From CAYZEZ01 sp964477295 (lineage in GTDB: Bacteria; Bacteroidota; Bacteroidia; Bacteroidales; SM23-62), in the NCBI GenBank assembly GCA_964477295.1, contig CAYZEZ010000180.1, positions 1 to 10,304 on the forward strand: a stretch of DNA of 10,304 nucleotides. The letters run 5' to 3'. A model generated the notes under the pieces. That model was not told the DNA's origin. It ran no database searches and was given only the letters and a program-made list of their open reading frames with translations. A program made the position numbers and the translations under genes. Of this stretch, positions 8,216-10,304 are shown piece after piece (the first letter of the stretch is position 1; the number at the start of each line of letters is the position of its first letter).

Positions 8216-9477
8216 AGACTGTAACTCATTGTGTAAGTGACACTTGTTTTGATGATCAGTGGAATTTAAAAAATACAGGTCAGTACGACGGTGAAGCAGG
8301 AATCGATATTAATATATGTCAGGCATGGCAAACAACAAGAGGGGACGATGATGTTGTTATAGCTATCATTGATACTGGTATTGAGGAGGATCATCCTGAT
8401 TTAGAGGATAACATTCACTCGAGATGGGATACTAAAAATCAATCATCACCAAGTGTTATATATACTGAGCATGGAACTGCTGTCGCTGGTATAGCCGGTG
8501 CACTTTCAAATAATATTAAGGGGATAGCTGGAGTTGCCCCTTTATGTCAAATTATGGATATAAGTGCTGATCTGGATATTTGGTACGCTGGACTCCCAGC
8601 AGATCTTGGTGATGGTATAGATCATGCATGGGATAATGGGGCAGCTGTAATCAATTGCTCTTGGGGTGACGCTGATCTAACTTCGAATGATATTGATGAT
8701 GCTATTGAAAATGCTATTACATATGGTAGAAAAGGTCTAGGTTGTGTTGTAGTATTCGCAACTGGAAATGATGAAGATGATGTTCAATACCCTGCAAATT
8801 CCAATTCATCTATATTGGCAGTTGGTGCTATAAATCAATGTGGAGAACGTAAGAGTAATGATCCAGTTTCATGCGACACTGAACAGGATTGGGGTAGTAA
8901 TTTTGGTGACGAATTAGATATTACTGCACCAGGTGTTTTAATACCAACAACTGATCTATTGGGTTATGTAGATGGGATAAATCATCAGATTCCAATTCAT
9001 CCTGGTAATTTGGGAACACTTATTTCTGATGATTATGATGATTATGACTATACAATTTGGTTTAATGGAACCTCCGCAGCAGCTCCTCATGTGTCCGGAG
9101 TTGCTGGATTAATTATCTCTGCTAATCCATGTATAACACAAAAACAAGTAGTAGATATTATAGAGAGTACGGCACAAGAGCTAGATGATTATGTATATGA
9201 AGAAACTTCAGGAAGAGATAATGGTGATTGGGATGATGAAACTGGATATGGTTTATTGGATGCAGGTGCAGCAATGTCACAAGTTGTATCACAAAACACT
9301 ATAATAGAAGATGTCACATTTGAAGAAGATATTACTTTAACTAATTGTAGAAACGATATTATATTAACTGATGTTGAAATTACCAGCAATGCGGATGTTG
9401 TAATAGATTTAACAAATAATGTAATTATTAACGGGACTTTTAGTTCAGATCTAGGAACAACCCTAGTGATTGAATGA
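8134..9477 (+). CDS. Subtilisin-like serine protease (S8), lacking signal peptide and prodomain
   Basis: A subtilase catalytic domain with the complete active site: Asp80 (IAIIDTGIEEDHPDL), His113 (EHGTAVAGIAGA), oxyanion Asn212 (VVFATGN) and Ser314 (FNGTSAAAPHVSGVAGL), counted from the TTG at 8134. That TTG is only the first possible start after a stop; the first 25 or so residues are antisense to the neighbouring fragment and not subtilase-like. Family sequence begins about 8215 with HCVSDTCFDDQWNLKNTG, the usual start of the mature domain in Bacteroidota enzymes. Signal peptide and prodomain are missing and no ATG with a ribosome-binding site is seen, so the gene is probably 5'-truncated. 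After the catalytic domain about 60 residues form a small beta module (IILTDVEITSNADVVIDLTN, then NGTFSSDLGTTLVIE), common at the ends of secreted Bacteroidota proteins. Codon use is AT-rich, unlike genes to the left. Confidence 0.85.
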   Translation: MHPEASDKNYCLSNRVQVHPFFQDQPVQTVTHCVSDTCFDDQWNLKNTGQYDGEAGIDINICQAWQTTRGDDDVVIAIIDTGIEEDHPDLEDNIHSRWDTKNQSSPSVIYTEHGTAVAGIAGALSNNIKGIAGVAPLCQIMDISADLDIWYAGLPADLGDGIDHAWDNGAAVINCSWGDADLTSNDIDDAIENAITYGRKGLGCVVVFATGNDEDDVQYPANSNSSILAVGAINQCGERKSNDPVSCDTEQDWGSNFGDELDITAPGVLIPTTDLLGYVDGINHQIPIHPGNLGTLISDDYDDYDYTIWFNGTSAAAPHVSGVAGLIISANPCITQKQVVDIIESTAQELDDYVYEETSGRDNGDWDDETGYGLLDAGAAMSQVVSQNTIIEDVTFEEDITLTNCRNDIILTDVEITSNADVVIDLTNNVIINGTFSSDLGTTLVIE

Positions 9478-9479
9478 GA

Positions 9480-9511
9480 ATTGGCACTAAATTTGAATCA
9501 AAAATGCCAAT
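9480..9511. repeat. 7-bp inverted repeat surrounding a TAAATTTG box
   Basis: ATTGGCA (9480-9486) and TGCCAAT (9505-9511) are perfect inverted repeats separated by 18 nt. The spacer holds TAAATTTG (9488-9495), an exact match to the -7 consensus TAnnTTTG. The left arm starts 3 nt after the subtilase stop. It could be an operator flanking a promoter for the next gene, or a weak terminator of the subtilase; there is no T-run. Confidence 0.4.
9488..9495 (+). promoter_or_regulatory. Putative -7 promoter element (TAAATTTG) upstream of the prodomain lipoprotein
   Basis: An exact TAnnTTTG match lies between the arms of the inverted repeat. A TTG at 9470-9472 is 15 nt upstream, shorter than the usual spacing. 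It would give a leader of about 100 nt to the ATG at 9602. In AT-rich DNA such matches occur by chance, so support is weak. Confidence 0.3.
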
Positions 9512-9601
9512 GTGAGTAAAATGTAAGCTAAAATTATAACTGTAATATAATTAAAGCAACCAAAATTCTAAAATATTCATCTTAAAAAATATTGATATAA
9601 A

Positions 9602-10291
9602 ATGAAGAATTCAATATTTATAATCGGAATGGCCATTATAGTAATCGGTGGGTGCGAGAAAGAAACTAATAACGACATTGAAGATGAACCCAATATTGGT
9701 AAACTGGAATGCAATTACACTAGCTTTAAATATTACAAAAATGAAAGTATTCCATTAGGAGAAATGTCAGGTGATTATATTTTGTTTGGTATCGATTCGA
9801 GTAATAGTGATGATGTGATAAGAAATTATATTAAATCAAAAGATTACTTTGACCAAGATTATTATTTCAATATATCCAAATATAGAGAATTTTTAATTGT
9901 AAAGTTAACCAGGACATGTGATTGTCAAGAAGTTGCTTGGATTATTAATGAAGCACAGCAAAGCTCAATTATTGATTATGTACATTACACAATTCAAACT
10001 GAAAATTGCAGAAATATGACTGGTCAAATAATGGGTAACCTGTGTGTTCTGAGTTATTCTAATTTATTTTATGTTTCTGTCAAGGATACAAATAATCTCA
10101 CAGATTTATACAACGCAGTCCAAGAAACGAACACTTCAATAGTACTTCAAAATATATATCGAAGAAACTCATTTATATTAGCTACAAATAAAAACTCAAC
10201 AGGAGATGCATTACAAATGGCAAACTATTTCTTTGAAACTGGTTTGTTTGAGGCAAGTGAACCTGATATTGTAAGACTAGCTGTACAATAA
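9602..10291 (+). CDS. Lipoprotein resembling a stand-alone subtilase prodomain
   Basis: A 229-residue lipoprotein: hydrophobic leader, then IVIGGC with the lipidated Cys18, followed by an acidic linker (EKETNNDIEDEP). The rest closely follows the N-terminal prodomain of Bacteroidota subtilases: a YYKNESIPLGEMSGDYILFG opening (44-63), a middle part with FLIVKLTRTCDC (97-108), and a second half with LFYVSVKDTNNLTDLYNAV (155-173) and NKNSTGDALQMANYFFETG then LFEASEPD (196-222). In full-length enzymes the EPD motif is followed by the catalytic domain; here the protein stops seven residues later with TAA. It starts 124 nt after the stop of a subtilase that lacks a prodomain. It could be a trans-acting chaperone or inhibitor of that protease. 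Alternatively it is a subtilase cut off by a stop, since only 13 nt follow in the window. The base composition is very AT-rich. Lipoprotein call firm; prodomain call by motif memory. Confidence 0.75.
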   Translation: MKNSIFIIGMAIIVIGGCEKETNNDIEDEPNIGKLECNYTSFKYYKNESIPLGEMSGDYILFGIDSSNSDDVIRNYIKSKDYFDQDYYFNISKYREFLIVKLTRTCDCQEVAWIINEAQQSSIIDYVHYTIQTENCRNMTGQIMGNLCVLSYSNLFYVSVKDTNNLTDLYNAVQETNTSIVLQNIYRRNSFILATNKNSTGDALQMANYFFETGLFEASEPDIVRLAVQ

Positions 10292-10304
10292 TTTGTATTA
10301 TACA

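Noticed and set aside
1..10304. CRISPR arrays, tRNA or rRNA genes, insertion sequences
   Set aside because: No regularly spaced repeats, no cloverleaf or rRNA-like stretches, and no transposase or terminal inverted repeats were seen.

Overview
The window looks like a scaffold from a Bacteroidota genome, probably Bacteroidales or Marinilabiliales-like, and probably from a metagenome or draft assembly. Support comes from the protein families: a PspC-domain protein, short-leader lipoproteins, an ABCG-type transporter with a long added N-terminus, oligopeptidase B carrying a lipoprotein-like leader, and a subtilase with a Bacteroidota-style prodomain and C-terminal beta module. Ribosome-binding sites are weak or absent, and TAnnTTTG-type -7 boxes occur upstream of several genes. 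By eye the left 8.2 kb has moderate GC and the right 2 kb is clearly AT-richer. Hand counts on 60-nt samples gave 42% at 6541-6600, 53% at 7261-7320, 43% at 8161-8220, 32% at 8221-8280, 35% at 8761-8820 and 27% at 9961-10020.

Layout. (1) 3-566: the C-terminal end of a sensor-kinase-like protein with a degenerate ATPase. (2) 648-3716: a 1022-residue ABC half-transporter with a TerB-like N-terminus and a large extracytoplasmic region, followed by a perfect 9-bp hairpin. (3) 3841-5457: a tight three-gene unit encoding an unknown lipoprotein, an unknown secreted protein and a small PspC membrane protein. Spacings of 11 and 10 nt suggest one transcript, probably started from a TATATTTG box. (4) 5614-7883: oligopeptidase B (ptrB) with all three catalytic residues, interrupted by a 100-N gap flanked by an identical 55-nt sequence. 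Removing 155 nt restores one continuous 704-residue protein, so the gap is an assembly artefact. (5) 7922 to about 8215, minus strand: the C-terminal piece of a conserved protein of unknown function. (6) About 8215-9477: a subtilase (S8) with an intact catalytic tetrad but no signal peptide, no prodomain and no convincing start. (7) 9602-10291: a lipoprotein that resembles the complete prodomain of a Bacteroidota subtilase without any protease domain.

How the parts fit. Genes 1-3 plausibly concern signalling and cell-envelope upkeep, but no substrate can be named. Genes 6 and 7 are the most interesting pair: a catalytic domain lacking its prodomain lies next to a stand-alone, membrane-anchored prodomain, which could act in trans as chaperone or inhibitor. 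The caution is that gene 6 begins exactly where gene 5, on the other strand, loses its 5' part and where GC drops. That point near 8200-8225 is either a real rearrangement (island edge) or a chimeric join, and 340 bases upstream the scaffold already shows one assembly fault. The apparent loss of the prodomain may therefore be due to the junction rather than to biology.
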